Below, one piece after another: positions 33,080-41,039 of a stretch of DNA of 64,000 nucleotides. How positions within the stretch are numbered: the first letter of the stretch is position 1; each line of letters begins with the position of its first letter. Source of the stretch: a virus. The position numbers and the translations under genes are program-made. Below the pieces are notes generated by a model, which was given only the letters and a program-made list of their open reading frames with translations, had not been told where the DNA came from and made no database searches. Location of the stretch: positions 18,853 through 82,852 of IMG/VR virus record IMGVR_UViG_3300036820_000011, one strand, 5' to 3'.

Positions 33080-34936
33080 TCAGAGTATGACACTGCGCAG
33101 GTTCACTTCACCGATCTGCCGCGAGGCCGCCTCACCGCCGCCGAGACGGCCCATGCCCGCCGACGTGGTGTGCGCCAGTTTCAGTGCCCATGCTGCCCAG
33201 ACACTGTTGTGCACCAGAATCCCGTTGGCGAAGAACTCCGGCACTTCCTCCACCGTCAGGTCATAGACCGGCTGCCTTGTTCCGAGCGCGCAGATACGCT
33301 CCACAGGAGCTGGAGCAAGTAGCGGGTACCGGTCTGAAGGTGATGCCGTTGGAGACAACTGACTCAATTCCGGGTGCCATGCCCCCGGGCTGTCGCCCCA
33401 GACTATTGCGTCCAGTCTTACGAACCCCTTTCCGAGCACCCATACCCGGTGGTTGGCCGTCCCGGTGAGAGACCCGCCCGGGGTGTCCACCCGGAGGACT
33501 TCAGCGCTGGGCGACGTCATCCAGGAGCGCAGGACGCACCGCCATCCCTGCCGTGTCATCACCTGGTCGTCCGTGGTCACCGCTTCGATCGGGACTTGCC
33601 CTCGGCGAGTGGTGACCAGAGTCCCCGCTACCAGGCAGGCGTCCACACGGTCCGGGCTCCAGTTGAGTTCCGGATGCCAAGTGACCATCTGGTCCTCCAG
33701 CGCCTCGAAGGTGCCCGCGTGGTGCCAGCGGCCCTGGGCCGTCATCGCGCTGACCGGCTGCGCCCGGATCACCTTGCCCCGGGACGCGGTGACCTTGCGC
33801 ACCGGGATGCTGACGCCCAGCGCCTCGGCTGCGGATCTCAGTGTTGACACGCACATATCACCTCCGAAGTTCACCTCGCAGACCACCTCGTGCGCCTGCC
33901 AGTCGACAGCAGCCTGGATAGCCCGCTTGCCCCAGCCGTCCGGAGACAGGTGGCAGGTGCGATCGTCCAGGACGTAGCCCTGGTGCTGCGGGCGGGTCGA
34001 CACCGGCAGGTCGATGTCCGGGTCCACCGGCATGGCAGAGGACGGGAGCAGCAGTTTCGACCGACCGGCGACCACGATGCCCTGCTCGCCCGCACCGCCG
34101 GACGGGTCGACACCGACCACGATCCGGCTGAGGTCCGGCAGACCGGCAGCAGGCACCCGGGCCGCGTCGATCGTGGCCATCTTCCACAGGGCGTTGACGT
34201 CCTCGCCGATCAGCTGGCCCATGAGTTCCTGGCGGCCGAGCTGGGTCCCGCCGTAGGCGTCCTCCAGTGCCTCGCGGACCTCCAGCGGCAGGTGCGGGTT
34301 GTCGTAGGTGGACGCCCGGGTGACGACCGTGTTCGGGATCTCGCCGCGTTCCAGCCGCTTGATCAGCGGACGGGACTTCGGAGTGGTCGACGCCACCCAG
34401 TGCGGATGCGGTCCCGTACGCAACCCGAATCGCATGTGGTCCCAGCAGTCATCCAAATACCTCCAGGCTGCTAGCTCCTCAAGCCAATTCAAGCATCGAT
34501 TTCCGCCACTCCTTAGTCGTTCTACATCTTCCGGGTTATTCGTACCGAACAGCTTCGCCTCACTGCCGTTGGGCCACAGGATCGACAGCCCGCCGGGGCG
34601 CTGCACCATCCGGGCGTCGGGGGAGTGCACCCGGATGCCGGACGGCCCGGAGAAGCAGGACGTGGCCGCGTCACCGAGGGTCGGTGCGATGATCCCGATC
34701 CAGTGCGGGACAGGGCCGGGCAGGCAGGGCGGTCCCTTGACGTGCTGGGAGATGTAGTTGGCGCATACATCAGTTTTTCCAGCCCCCCGGCCTGCAAGGG
34801 TTACCCAGCCAGCGAAGCCGGGCGGTGGCGGGACCTGGTGCGGCAGCGGTGTCCAGCGCGGCGACGACAGCTGGCTGATCTGCTGCGCCAGCTTGTCCGC
34901 TGCCTTGGCCGCTACCTCCTGCGGACCGCCCGCCAT
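33080..34936 (-). CDS. terL: Terminase large subunit with mini-intein
   Basis: 618-residue precursor. Walker A GRGAGKTD at residues 49-56, Walker B-type CLNWLEELAAW near 147, and an RNase H-like nuclease with RIVVGVDPSGG near 270 and VVCEVNFGGD near 350. A 144-residue intein (434-577) sits after DRVDA, next to a likely catalytic Asp of the nuclease, and is followed by SVWAAWALK. It packages DNA and cuts the concatemer. Walker A and B codons are unusually AT-rich. Confidence 0.92.
   Translation of the reverse strand: MAGGPQEVAAKAADKLAQQISQLSSPRWTPLPHQVPPPPGFAGWVTLAGRGAGKTDVCANYISQHVKGPPCLPGPVPHWIGIIAPTLGDAATSCFSGPSGIRVHSPDARMVQRPGGLSILWPNGSEAKLFGTNNPEDVERLRSGGNRCLNWLEELAAWRYLDDCWDHMRFGLRTGPHPHWVASTTPKSRPLIKRLERGEIPNTVVTRASTYDNPHLPLEVREALEDAYGGTQLGRQELMGQLIGEDVNALWKMATIDAARVPAAGLPDLSRIVVGVDPSGGAGEQGIVVAGRSKLLLPSSAMPVDPDIDLPVSTRPQHQGYVLDDRTCHLSPDGWGKRAIQAAVDWQAHEVVCEVNFGGDMCVSTLRSAAEALGVSIPVRKVTASRGKVIRAQPVSAMTAQGRWHHAGTFEALEDQMVTWHPELNWSPDRVDACLVAGTLVTTRRGQVPIEAVTTDDQVMTRQGWRCVLRSWMTSPSAEVLRVDTPGGSLTGTANHRVWVLGKGFVRLDAIVWGDSPGAWHPELSQLSPTASPSDRYPLLAPAPVERICALGTRQPVYDLTVEEVPEFFANGILVHNSVWAAWALKLAHTTSAGMGRLGGGEAASRQIGEVNLRSVIL
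33206..33637 (-). mobile_element. Class 1-type mini-intein in terL
   Basis: Starts at Cys434 (CLVAGTLVTTRRG), block B GTANHRVWVL, block F VYDLTVEEVPEFFANG, ends LVHN before extein Ser. Asp at block F and penultimate His fit class 1 inteins, unlike the other two. No endonuclease motif. Insertion in the active-site core of the nuclease is typical of inteins. Confidence 0.88.
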
Positions 34937-34938
34937 GG

Positions 34939-35994
34939 CTAGGCAGCCGCCCAGACCCGGGCGTAGTCCACCAGCATGGTCGTCGGCGTGACGTGCGGTC
35001 CGCCGTAGGTGCCCGAGGTGTTGTTCAAGATCATAAACATCGGGGCGTCGGTGATGCCCTGGGACACATTGCCGACCTTGACGCCGTCGTACCAGTAGTC
35101 GACGTTGCCCTCGGTCCAGTGGGCCGCGAACGTGTGCCAGCCGCTGCCGGTGTTCGAGCAGTTGCCGCTGGCACCGTTGTCCTGCGGGGACTGGAAGTGA
35201 CAGCCGGTACCGCCGGACAGCCCCTCCATGACGTCCATCTCGCCAGTGGCTGGCCAGGCTCCGAGCCCGTCACACCAGGCCGCAGGCCAGTTGTAGACCG
35301 TCTCACCGCTGCCGGGCAGGAACACCCGGAATTCGACCACGCCGTAGGTGAAGGAGAACTGCTTGGACGACTCGACCAGCGCGCCGTACGCGGAGGTGAG
35401 AACCAGGTTCAGGCTGCCGCCGGACACCGAGACGTTCTTGGAGTCGTAGCCCTGGTCCTCCGCACCGTTGACGGGCCCGGTGAACTCGTTGCTCGACAGC
35501 CAGCCGTTGTTCCACTTGGTGGTGTCCAGCGCGGTGCCGTCGAACTCGTCACTGAAGACCAGGTCCCAGATGCCCGGGATGCCGGTCGGCACCGGGTTGT
35601 CCGGCACCGGCGGAGTAGGCGTCGGCGGCACTGGTACGGGCGGCACCGGCGGCACAGGCGGCGTGACGGACGCCGGAGTGACCACCAGGGTCCCGGACGG
35701 CTGCGGATGCCAGGTGCCGTTGATCTCGTACGAGCCGAAGATCTCATAGACCCCGGTCGGGAGCGACCGCATCCCGGACAGGTAGGTGGTCCCGGCCGGA
35801 ATGATTGTAGCGGCGACCGCACCCGGGAAATCGAAGTTGTTCCCCAGGGCGTCCCGCACCGCGACTGTGACCCGGTCGGCGTGCAGGGAGGCCGTGGCCG
35901 ACAGCCGCAGCATGGCCTGGGCCTGGACTCCGGCGGTCATGGCGGCGGGGCCGACGCTGTCCTGGGTGACGATGACAGGCGTGCTGCGTGACAT
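34939..35994 (-). CDS. GH16 glucanase-like protein with Ig-like N-domain
   Basis: 351 residues: an N-terminal beta-sandwich (1-115), a Pro/Val linker (PPVPPVPPVPVPPTPTPPVP, about 116-140) and a GH16 domain with WDLVFSDEFDG and the catalytic ExDxxE motif GEMDVMEG near 250. GH16 enzymes cleave beta-1,3/1,4-glucans or related polysaccharides. No signal peptide, so it is probably virion-borne. It lies between the terminase genes. Confidence 0.85.
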   Translation of the reverse strand: MSRSTPVIVTQDSVGPAAMTAGVQAQAMLRLSATASLHADRVTVAVRDALGNNFDFPGAVAATIIPAGTTYLSGMRSLPTGVYEIFGSYEINGTWHPQPSGTLVVTPASVTPPVPPVPPVPVPPTPTPPVPDNPVPTGIPGIWDLVFSDEFDGTALDTTKWNNGWLSSNEFTGPVNGAEDQGYDSKNVSVSGGSLNLVLTSAYGALVESSKQFSFTYGVVEFRVFLPGSGETVYNWPAAWCDGLGAWPATGEMDVMEGLSGGTGCHFQSPQDNGASGNCSNTGSGWHTFAAHWTEGNVDYWYDGVKVGNVSQGITDAPMFMILNNTSGTYGGPHVTPTTMLVDYARVWAAA

Positions 35995-36010
35995 GGCGCT
36001 CCGATCCAGC

Positions 36011-36277
36011 TCAGGTATGCATCGTGATCGTGGTCTTACCGATGTTCCGGTGCTTCAGTGCCTTGGTCTTGTGCGGCCGGTGGCGACCGGCAGCGGCACG
36101 GGCATCCATCGCCTTGATCTCGGCCCGCCTCGCCAGGACGGCCTTGCTCGGCGGCTTCCGCTTACGCGGCTTCTCGTGCCTCTTGACCTTGTGCGTGGCC
36201 TTGGGCTTGGCCGTGATCTTTTTGACCTTGTGGTGCTTGACGGCCTTCCGTTTCTTGGCAGGCTTCCGAACGGTCAC
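36011..36277 (-). CDS. Lys/Arg-rich basic protein, 88 aa
   Basis: Extremely basic throughout (KPAKKRKAVKHHKVKKITAK; RHEKPRKRKPPSKAV), with no hydrophobic core. It looks like a histone-H1-tail or DNA-condensing peptide. Position beside the small terminase suggests a role with packaged or packaging DNA. Sequence bias is also compatible with RNA binding. Start overlaps the terS stop. Confidence 0.7.
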   Translation of the reverse strand: MTVRKPAKKRKAVKHHKVKKITAKPKATHKVKRHEKPRKRKPPSKAVLARRAEIKAMDARAAAGRHRPHKTKALKHRNIGKTTITMHT

Positions 36278-36882
36278 GCCGGACCCTCCTCGATCTCGCC
36301 GACCACTTCGCCGTCCACCACGCCCGACAGCTTGACCTGCGCCGCCTCCAGCGCCTTCATCCGCAGCGCAGGCGACAGTCCGGCGGCATCGAACCCGGCC
36401 AGGATCGCCTCGACCACGATGGTCGACTCCAGGTCGGTCCGCTGCGCGAAGGCGATCTCCAGCTTCTCGTTGGCGTCCAGGCCGTGCAGCCGGGCGTACT
36501 GCCGGGAGATCGTCAGCAGCCGGTCCATGGCCTTGAGCGCGGGTTCGTCGTCCACCAGCGGATTGCCGTCCAGGCCGGTGACGACCTTGCCGCCCTGGAC
36601 CACGTAGTGCGGCCTGGTCATGATCGCATAGGCCCGCCGCCGGTAGCTGTCGTACCGCTCGTCCTCCATCTGGATCAGGTCTTCGAGACTGGCGTCGATC
36701 TCCCGCCGGGACTGCTTGAGTGCGGCCTGCACGTCCTTCCAGACGGCCGACTTGGCACCGTGGTAGTCGTCGTACATCTGATCGGCGATCTGCTGCCAGG
36801 TCATGCCGGTGTTCTTGAGCTGGATCGCCTTGGACCGGCGCGCGGCGTCCTCGGCCGCGTCGCCCATCGGTACACGCCCCAC
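36274..36882 (-). CDS. terS: Terminase small subunit
   Basis: 202 residues from GTG 36882, with GGAGG upstream. N-terminal helix-turn-helix (AIQLKNTGMTWQQIADQMYD) for packaging-site recognition, a long helical middle (oligomerisation), and an acidic tail (VVDGEVVGEIEEGPA). First gene of the leftward virion operon. A divergent spacer with the endolysin gene lies upstream. Confidence 0.8.
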   Translation of the reverse strand: MGRVPMGDAAEDAARRSKAIQLKNTGMTWQQIADQMYDDYHGAKSAVWKDVQAALKQSRREIDASLEDLIQMEDERYDSYRRRAYAIMTRPHYVVQGGKVVTGLDGNPLVDDEPALKAMDRLLTISRQYARLHGLDANEKLEIAFAQRTDLESTIVVEAILAGFDAAGLSPALRMKALEAAQVKLSGVVDGEVVGEIEEGPA

Positions 36883-36906
36883 GGCAACCACCTCCAGGTC
36901 AGGACT

Positions 36907-36924
36907 GTCCCTAGACTAAGGGAC
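36907..36924. promoter_or_regulatory. Small inverted repeat in terS/endolysin divergent spacer
   Basis: GTCCCT and AGGGAC flank AGACTA in the 74-base gap between the divergent terS and endolysin genes. It could be an operator or leader hairpin for late expression in both directions. I see no clear -35/-10 pair. Confidence 0.3.
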
Positions 36925-36956
36925 GGGAACCACCGCACCAGCCCGAGGGGGCGTAC

Positions 36957-37910
36957 GTGACAGGAATCTACGGTCAGGACTGGTCAGCCTACTCACCCGG
37001 TCAGCCGGGCACGGCCGGTCTGGCGTTCGCGTTCGTCAAGGCCACTGAGGGTGTCGGCTGGATCAACCCGCTCTACACCGAGCAGAAGGCGCACGCCGAA
37101 GCCGCCGGGCTGATCACCGGGTCCTACCACTACCCGCACATGGCGAACAGCGCCGTGGCAGAGGCCGAGTACTTCCTGGCGCACGCCGACACCTCGCCCG
37201 GGCAGTTCCTCTGGCTGGACTGGGAGGGCAACGGTCAGGGCGAGGCCAGCTACGGGCTTTCGAACGCCGAACTGGAGTCGTTCAAGAACAACTTCCTGGC
37301 CTACGTCAAGGCCCGGTTCCCGCTCACCGTGGTCGGGGTCTACTGCGACAAGGACTTCTGGCTCAACATCGACACCACGTCCTACTGCCAGGACGCGCTG
37401 TGGATCGCCACCGCCGGACTGCCCGCAGGCGAGCCCGGGATCTCCTACCCGTACCTGATCCACCAGTACGGCACCGGAAGTGGTGTCGATCTGGACTTCT
37501 GTCCGCTGCCCGACAAGGCGACCCTCGCCCAGTGGGTCGTCAACACCATCGGAGGAACCGTGTCCACTCCCGCAGAGATCGCCACTGCCACCGTCAACCT
37601 GATGAACACCGACCGGGACACGCTGGCGTTCGCCGGGCTGTACTGGCTCCGGCTCGGTCTCGACCCGGCCACCGTGTTCACCCCGAGCCAGCTGGCGCTG
37701 CCCGTCGGTCAGCAGGCGTCCCTGCTCCAGGTCCTGGTGCTCGACCAGATCGATACCATCTCCGCGCTGACCGACAAGGTCGACGCACTGGCTGCCGCCG
37801 TGGCCGCAGCGGGCACCCTGTCCGACGCCCAGGCCCAGCTCGCCGGGACGGCGGGCGCGACCGCCGCGCTGGCGATCCTGGGCAAGGATCTCGAAGGCCC
37901 GGCCAGCTGA
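36957..37910 (+). CDS. GH25 muramidase endolysin
   Basis: 317 residues from GTG 36957 (GAGGGGGC upstream). GH25 lysozyme hallmarks: GIYGQDWSAYSP with catalytic-region Asp, FAFVKATEGVGWINPLY, GSYHYPHM and FLWLDWEGN (DxE motif near residue 90). Residues about 205-310 are helical, with ALTDKVDALAAAVAAAG, and may bind cell wall or oligomerise. It hydrolyses peptidoglycan to lyse the host. Two hairpin terminators follow. Confidence 0.88.
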   Translation: MTGIYGQDWSAYSPGQPGTAGLAFAFVKATEGVGWINPLYTEQKAHAEAAGLITGSYHYPHMANSAVAEAEYFLAHADTSPGQFLWLDWEGNGQGEASYGLSNAELESFKNNFLAYVKARFPLTVVGVYCDKDFWLNIDTTSYCQDALWIATAGLPAGEPGISYPYLIHQYGTGSGVDLDFCPLPDKATLAQWVVNTIGGTVSTPAEIATATVNLMNTDRDTLAFAGLYWLRLGLDPATVFTPSQLALPVGQQASLLQVLVLDQIDTISALTDKVDALAAAVAAAGTLSDAQAQLAGTAGATAALAILGKDLEGPAS

Positions 37911-37921
37911 TCCCGAACGCA

Positions 37922-37963
37922 CGAGGACCCCGCCGTGAGCGCCATTCTCCGGCGGGGTCCTCG
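37922..37963. terminator. Strong hairpin after endolysin
   Basis: Perfect 14-bp arms (CGAGGACCCCGCCG and its complement) around a 14-base loop, 12 bases past the endolysin stop, in a convergent gap. Probably terminates the endolysin transcript. Confidence 0.75.
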
Positions 37964-37981
37964 CGTTGCAGCGTACATGCA

Positions 37982-38021
37982 GAAGCCCCTGCGCCGGTCG
38001 CCGCACAGGCGCAGGGGCTTC
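37982..38021. terminator. Second strong hairpin, opposite gene side
   Basis: Perfect 14-bp arms (GAAGCCCCTGCGCC and its complement) around a 12-base loop. It lies between the first hairpin and the convergent lipoprotein gene. The arms are unrelated to the first, so each probably serves one direction. Confidence 0.7.
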
Positions 38022-38055
38022 ACCGTGCTCCGAGGAGCGGGAACGGACCACGGGT

Positions 38056-38553
38056 CTAGGGGGAGGCCAGCGCACCGATCTGGGTGGACGCCGACTCCAG
38101 TGCAAGGGTTCCGCTGTCCAGCTCGGCGACGGCCTTCGCCAGGTCGGCGGTGTTCTGCCCCGTGCTGCCCGCTGTGCAGTCCGACGCGGCACTGCCGTAG
38201 TCGGACATCGCCGCCGACCAGCTGGCCTGAACAGCGGCATCGGGGACCGGGCCGTAGGCGACCATACCGGACACGTCGGTGCCGAGCTTCGCGCAGTCGG
38301 TGCCCAGCTTGGCGTAGTCCAGGCTGCTCGCATCGTTGCCTGCGGCCGTCAGGTCGGTCTCCAGCACGCCGACCTGTGCGGACATGCCGCCGGTCCACCA
38401 GGCGGCCACCTGCTGCGCGGTGGTCTGGCTGCTGGTCGTCGTGGCCGCGACCGGACTGGGCACCGGCGCTGGCGCGGACGGCGAGGACGAGCACGCGGCC
38501 ACGGAGAGCAGACCTGCCGCCAGAGCCAGGGCTGCCTCTACAGCGCGCCTCAT
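38056..38553 (-). CDS. Lipoprotein, 165 aa
   Basis: ATG 38553 gives a type II signal peptide (MRRAVEAALALAAGLL, lipobox SVAAC) followed by a Ser/Pro/Ala linker and a helical domain with two Cys (TDCAKL, SDCTAG). It should be exported and lipid-anchored on the host membrane. A superinfection-exclusion or host-surface role is possible, as for other phage lipoproteins; not shown here. Confidence 0.8.
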   Translation of the reverse strand: MRRAVEAALALAAGLLSVAACSSSPSAPAPVPSPVAATTTSSQTTAQQVAAWWTGGMSAQVGVLETDLTAAGNDASSLDYAKLGTDCAKLGTDVSGMVAYGPVPDAAVQASWSAAMSDYGSAASDCTAGSTGQNTADLAKAVAELDSGTLALESASTQIGALASP

Positions 38554-38783
38554 CCGAGTCCGTCCTGGCAGAACCCGGCGTGCACCACGAACGAGTTCTT
38601 GGCCTCCCACAACCTGCGGAGTCCTGCGGTCAGCTCCGGGCCGTCCGGCGTGTGGTCGATCACGTGCTGCGCCAGATCGCTGCACGGCTTGCTGACCAGT
38701 TGCAGGTGCTCCGGCAGGTGCTCATAGGCGAACAGCGGTGCGAAGTGCACGGTGGCCGGGTGGCGGCCCTCGACGTCGAGCAC
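38550..38783 (-). CDS. Possible Acb2/Tad1-like small protein, 77 aa
   Basis: Helical protein with HLPEHLQLVSKPCSDLAQHV, PDGPELTAGLRRLWEAKNSF. The spacing of His-x-Pro, DLA and L-x-E-A-K resembles the helical hairpin domain of phage Acb2/Tad1 proteins, which sequester cyclic-nucleotide signals of CBASS and Thoeris defence. The match is from memory of family shape and is weak. Neighbours overlap (ATGA), placing it in an accessory operon. Confidence 0.5.
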   Translation of the reverse strand: MLDVEGRHPATVHFAPLFAYEHLPEHLQLVSKPCSDLAQHVIDHTPDGPELTAGLRRLWEAKNSFVVHAGFCQDGLG

Positions 38784-39724
38784 TACAGCCCCTGGGAGGT
38801 CAGGTAGGCACGGACACCGGTGGCCACCTGCTCAGCCGTGACGGTACCCGGCACCGGCGGCACGGGGACAGGCGGAGGCGTCGGCGCGGGCGGGGTGACC
38901 GCCGGGAACGGGTCCCCGGTGATGTCCGTCCAGTCGGCCTCGAAGGTGGTCAGGTTGACCCCCGCCAGGAACGCGGGATCAGTCAGCATCTCGGGCCACA
39001 GGACGACCCACGCCTCCTCGATCTCGTGCTTCCAGAAGGTGTCGGTGAAGCTCGTCTCCTCGGCCCAGGTGATGAACCGCTCGTCACCGCCCAGCTGTCC
39101 GGCACCGGCCGGACCGTAGCCGCCGACCACGACCGAGTGGCCGCCGTCGACCGGGCTGCCCTTGACGTAGTTCCACGGCTGGCCCTCATCGAACTCGGTC
39201 ATGTTCGCGTCCAGGACGTTGAGCCCGACCCAGATGCTGCCGAAGATCGCGATGGCAGCCTGGACCTCGGCCGCGTTGGTGTAGTCAAGACTGGCGTAGC
39301 CGAGCGACTTGACACCGTCCGGGCCACCGGTTTTGACCAGGTAGTCGAGCAGGGTCTGGATGTCCATGCCGTTGTCGTACGAGGACCCGGGGCCGTTGGT
39401 GTCGGCGGAGCCGTTCGGGTCGAAGCCGGGGTTCTGGGTCTCGTAGACCGCCCAGACCTGGCTGATCGGCGGGTAGTTCTCGACAGCGAGAACGGCGGTG
39501 ACCAGGCGGCGGACGTTGGCCCAGGTGACTGCCACACAGTCACCGGCGGTGTCATTGCCCAACATTTGCCACTCTGACAACCTGGAGAGGTAGTCGGCGG
39601 CAGCAGGGTGGATGGGCACGACACCTGTGAGGTGCCGACCGAGCTGGACGGCGGGCTTGCGCGTCGGAGGCTTGCGACCGTAGCGGCGATCCGGGTGGTC
39701 CCGGTGGTGGCGGTTGAGGCTCAT
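38783..39724 (-). CDS. Papain-like cysteine protease-fold protein
   Basis: 313 residues. GNDTAGDCVAVTWANV supplies a candidate nucleophilic Cys after a Gly/Asp-rich loop, and PVDGGHSVVVGGYG the His, as in C1-like peptidases. The C-terminus has a Pro-rich linker (PPAPTPPPVPVPPVPG) and a short helix. The N-terminus is basic and has no signal peptide. It could act on cell wall or host proteins. Confidence 0.75.
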   Translation of the reverse strand: MSLNRHHRDHPDRRYGRKPPTRKPAVQLGRHLTGVVPIHPAAADYLSRLSEWQMLGNDTAGDCVAVTWANVRRLVTAVLAVENYPPISQVWAVYETQNPGFDPNGSADTNGPGSSYDNGMDIQTLLDYLVKTGGPDGVKSLGYASLDYTNAAEVQAAIAIFGSIWVGLNVLDANMTEFDEGQPWNYVKGSPVDGGHSVVVGGYGPAGAGQLGGDERFITWAEETSFTDTFWKHEIEEAWVVLWPEMLTDPAFLAGVNLTTFEADWTDITGDPFPAVTPPAPTPPPVPVPPVPGTVTAEQVATGVRAYLTSQGL

Positions 39725-39887
39725 GCGCGCACTCTACCCGAGCGGCCCGGACAGACCGCTCCTGGCGTGGACGACCGTGCATCTGCACGTGCAACAACTG
39801 GGATATGGGGCCCGGGAATGATCCCTGACAGCCCGGACATCGGGCATCATGTGCGCAGTGAACGTACGTACGGGGACGGAGGACGGC

Positions 39888-40211
39888 ATGGGCACCGCAA
39901 CCGGAGTCCTCCTGCAGTACGGGGCCGTCGGTCTGATCGCCATTCTGGCGCTGATCGTCGCCAAGATGATGTACGACCGCTGGTGCGACGACAGGGACCA
40001 GGAGGTGCAGCGGCTGACCACGACGATCGAGCGCGAGCAGCAGCGGGCCGACCGGGCTGAGGAACGGGCTGACCGCATTCAGGCAGAACTGGGTAGGCTC
40101 AACGAAACGGTACGCAATGACTACGTACACACGCTCAGTGCCGCCAACCTGGCCATGGCCGAGTCCAGCCGGGCCGTTGCAGATGCCCTCGCCGCCGTGC
40201 GCAGGAGATGA
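39888..40211 (+). CDS. Single-pass membrane coiled-coil protein, 107 aa
   Basis: ATG 39888 (GGAGG upstream). One N-terminal membrane segment (GAVGLIAILALIVAKMMY), then a long charged coiled coil (IEREQQRADRAEERADRIQAEL). This resembles a holin or an Rz/spanin-type i-protein. It starts a three-gene rightward set between convergent blocks. Confidence 0.7.
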   Translation: MGTATGVLLQYGAVGLIAILALIVAKMMYDRWCDDRDQEVQRLTTTIEREQQRADRAEERADRIQAELGRLNETVRNDYVHTLSAANLAMAESSRAVADALAAVRRR

Positions 40212-40215
40212 CCCC

Positions 40216-40410
40216 ATGGCCAAGCCCAGCCCGGTGGACAGGCTGCTGGCGGAATCCGAGCGGCTCCGTGAGGAGCTGCGCCGGACCATCGACGGCCTCC
40301 GGGAGTTCTCCACCGAGCTGCTGGCCGAGTCCCGGCTGCTGCGGCACGAGGCGGCACCGCCGAACGTGAGCCTGGTCAAGGACGACGACAAGGGAAGTGA
40401 TCAGCCGTGA
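40216..40410 (+). CDS. Small helical protein, 64 aa
   Basis: ATG 40216 follows by 4 bases. Charged helix (ESERLREELRRTIDGLREFS) with an acidic tail. It may interact with the membrane coiled-coil proteins on either side. No known family. Confidence 0.65.
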   Translation: MAKPSPVDRLLAESERLREELRRTIDGLREFSTELLAESRLLRHEAAPPNVSLVKDDDKGSDQP

Positions 40411-40880
40411 GCGACGACCCTCCGGCTTCCGCACCCGACCGGCTGGCTCAGCTGGCCGAACTGGCGTCCGGCCTGATGGGCGAGGTCGAGGAGCTGACCG
40501 AGGCCAGCGGCAACCAGTTCGTCTCCCTGGCCGAGCGCTCCGCCGCCAACCTGCGGCTGACCCAGCGGGTACGCAGGTTCGCCCGGTGGCTGGCCGTGAG
40601 CGTCGCCGTGGACATCGCCCTGTCCGGTGCGCTGGCGTACAGCCTCGCCCAGGTCAGCGACAACACCCACAAGGTCAACGAGCTGACCCAGCGGCTCAAC
40701 ATCTCCCAGACGGTCACCCGGCAGGACACGCTCTGTCCGCTCTACACCCTCTTGCTGGCCGGAGACACGGCCGCCAACCGGGCGAAGGCCCCCGACAAGG
40801 CTGCGTTCGACCACTCCTACACGGTGATCACTGCTGGGTACAAGGCACTCGACTGCACAGCGGTGACCGCCAAGAACTGA
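40407..40880 (+). CDS. Membrane-anchored hypothetical protein, 157 aa
   Basis: GTG 40407 overlaps the previous stop. Helical N-terminal half, one transmembrane segment (WLAVSVAVDIALSGALAYSL, about residues 62-81), then an extracytoplasmic domain with two Cys (TLCPLY, LDCTAV). Topology fits a small envelope protein, perhaps part of lysis or superinfection control. Confidence 0.7.
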   Translation: MSDDPPASAPDRLAQLAELASGLMGEVEELTEASGNQFVSLAERSAANLRLTQRVRRFARWLAVSVAVDIALSGALAYSLAQVSDNTHKVNELTQRLNISQTVTRQDTLCPLYTLLLAGDTAANRAKAPDKAAFDHSYTVITAGYKALDCTAVTAKN

Positions 40881-41039
40881 TCAGCCGGACGCCTCGTCCT
40901 GGGCCCGGTGCCAGTCGATATGCACCGGGGCCGTGGTGTCCAGGGTCAGGCAGCCGCAGTCCCGGCAGACCAGGACCGTGGCCCGGTTGTCGGCGGGGCC
41001 GATGTCCACGACCGGGTCGAACCTCGGGATACCGGCCAT
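40881..41039 (-). CDS. Zinc-ribbon-like peptide, 52 aa
   Basis: ATG 41039 shares a base with the stop of the PLD-like gene. It has LVCRDCGCLTLD, a single CxxCxC group, in an otherwise acidic peptide (MAGIPRFDPVVDIGPADNRA start). It is convergent with the membrane protein gene ending at 40880. No known family. Confidence 0.55.
   Translation of the reverse strand: MAGIPRFDPVVDIGPADNRATVLVCRDCGCLTLDTTAPVHIDWHRAQDEASG

Noticed and set aside
36011-36277. Calling the basic protein a true histone
   Set aside because: It has no histone fold and only shares composition.
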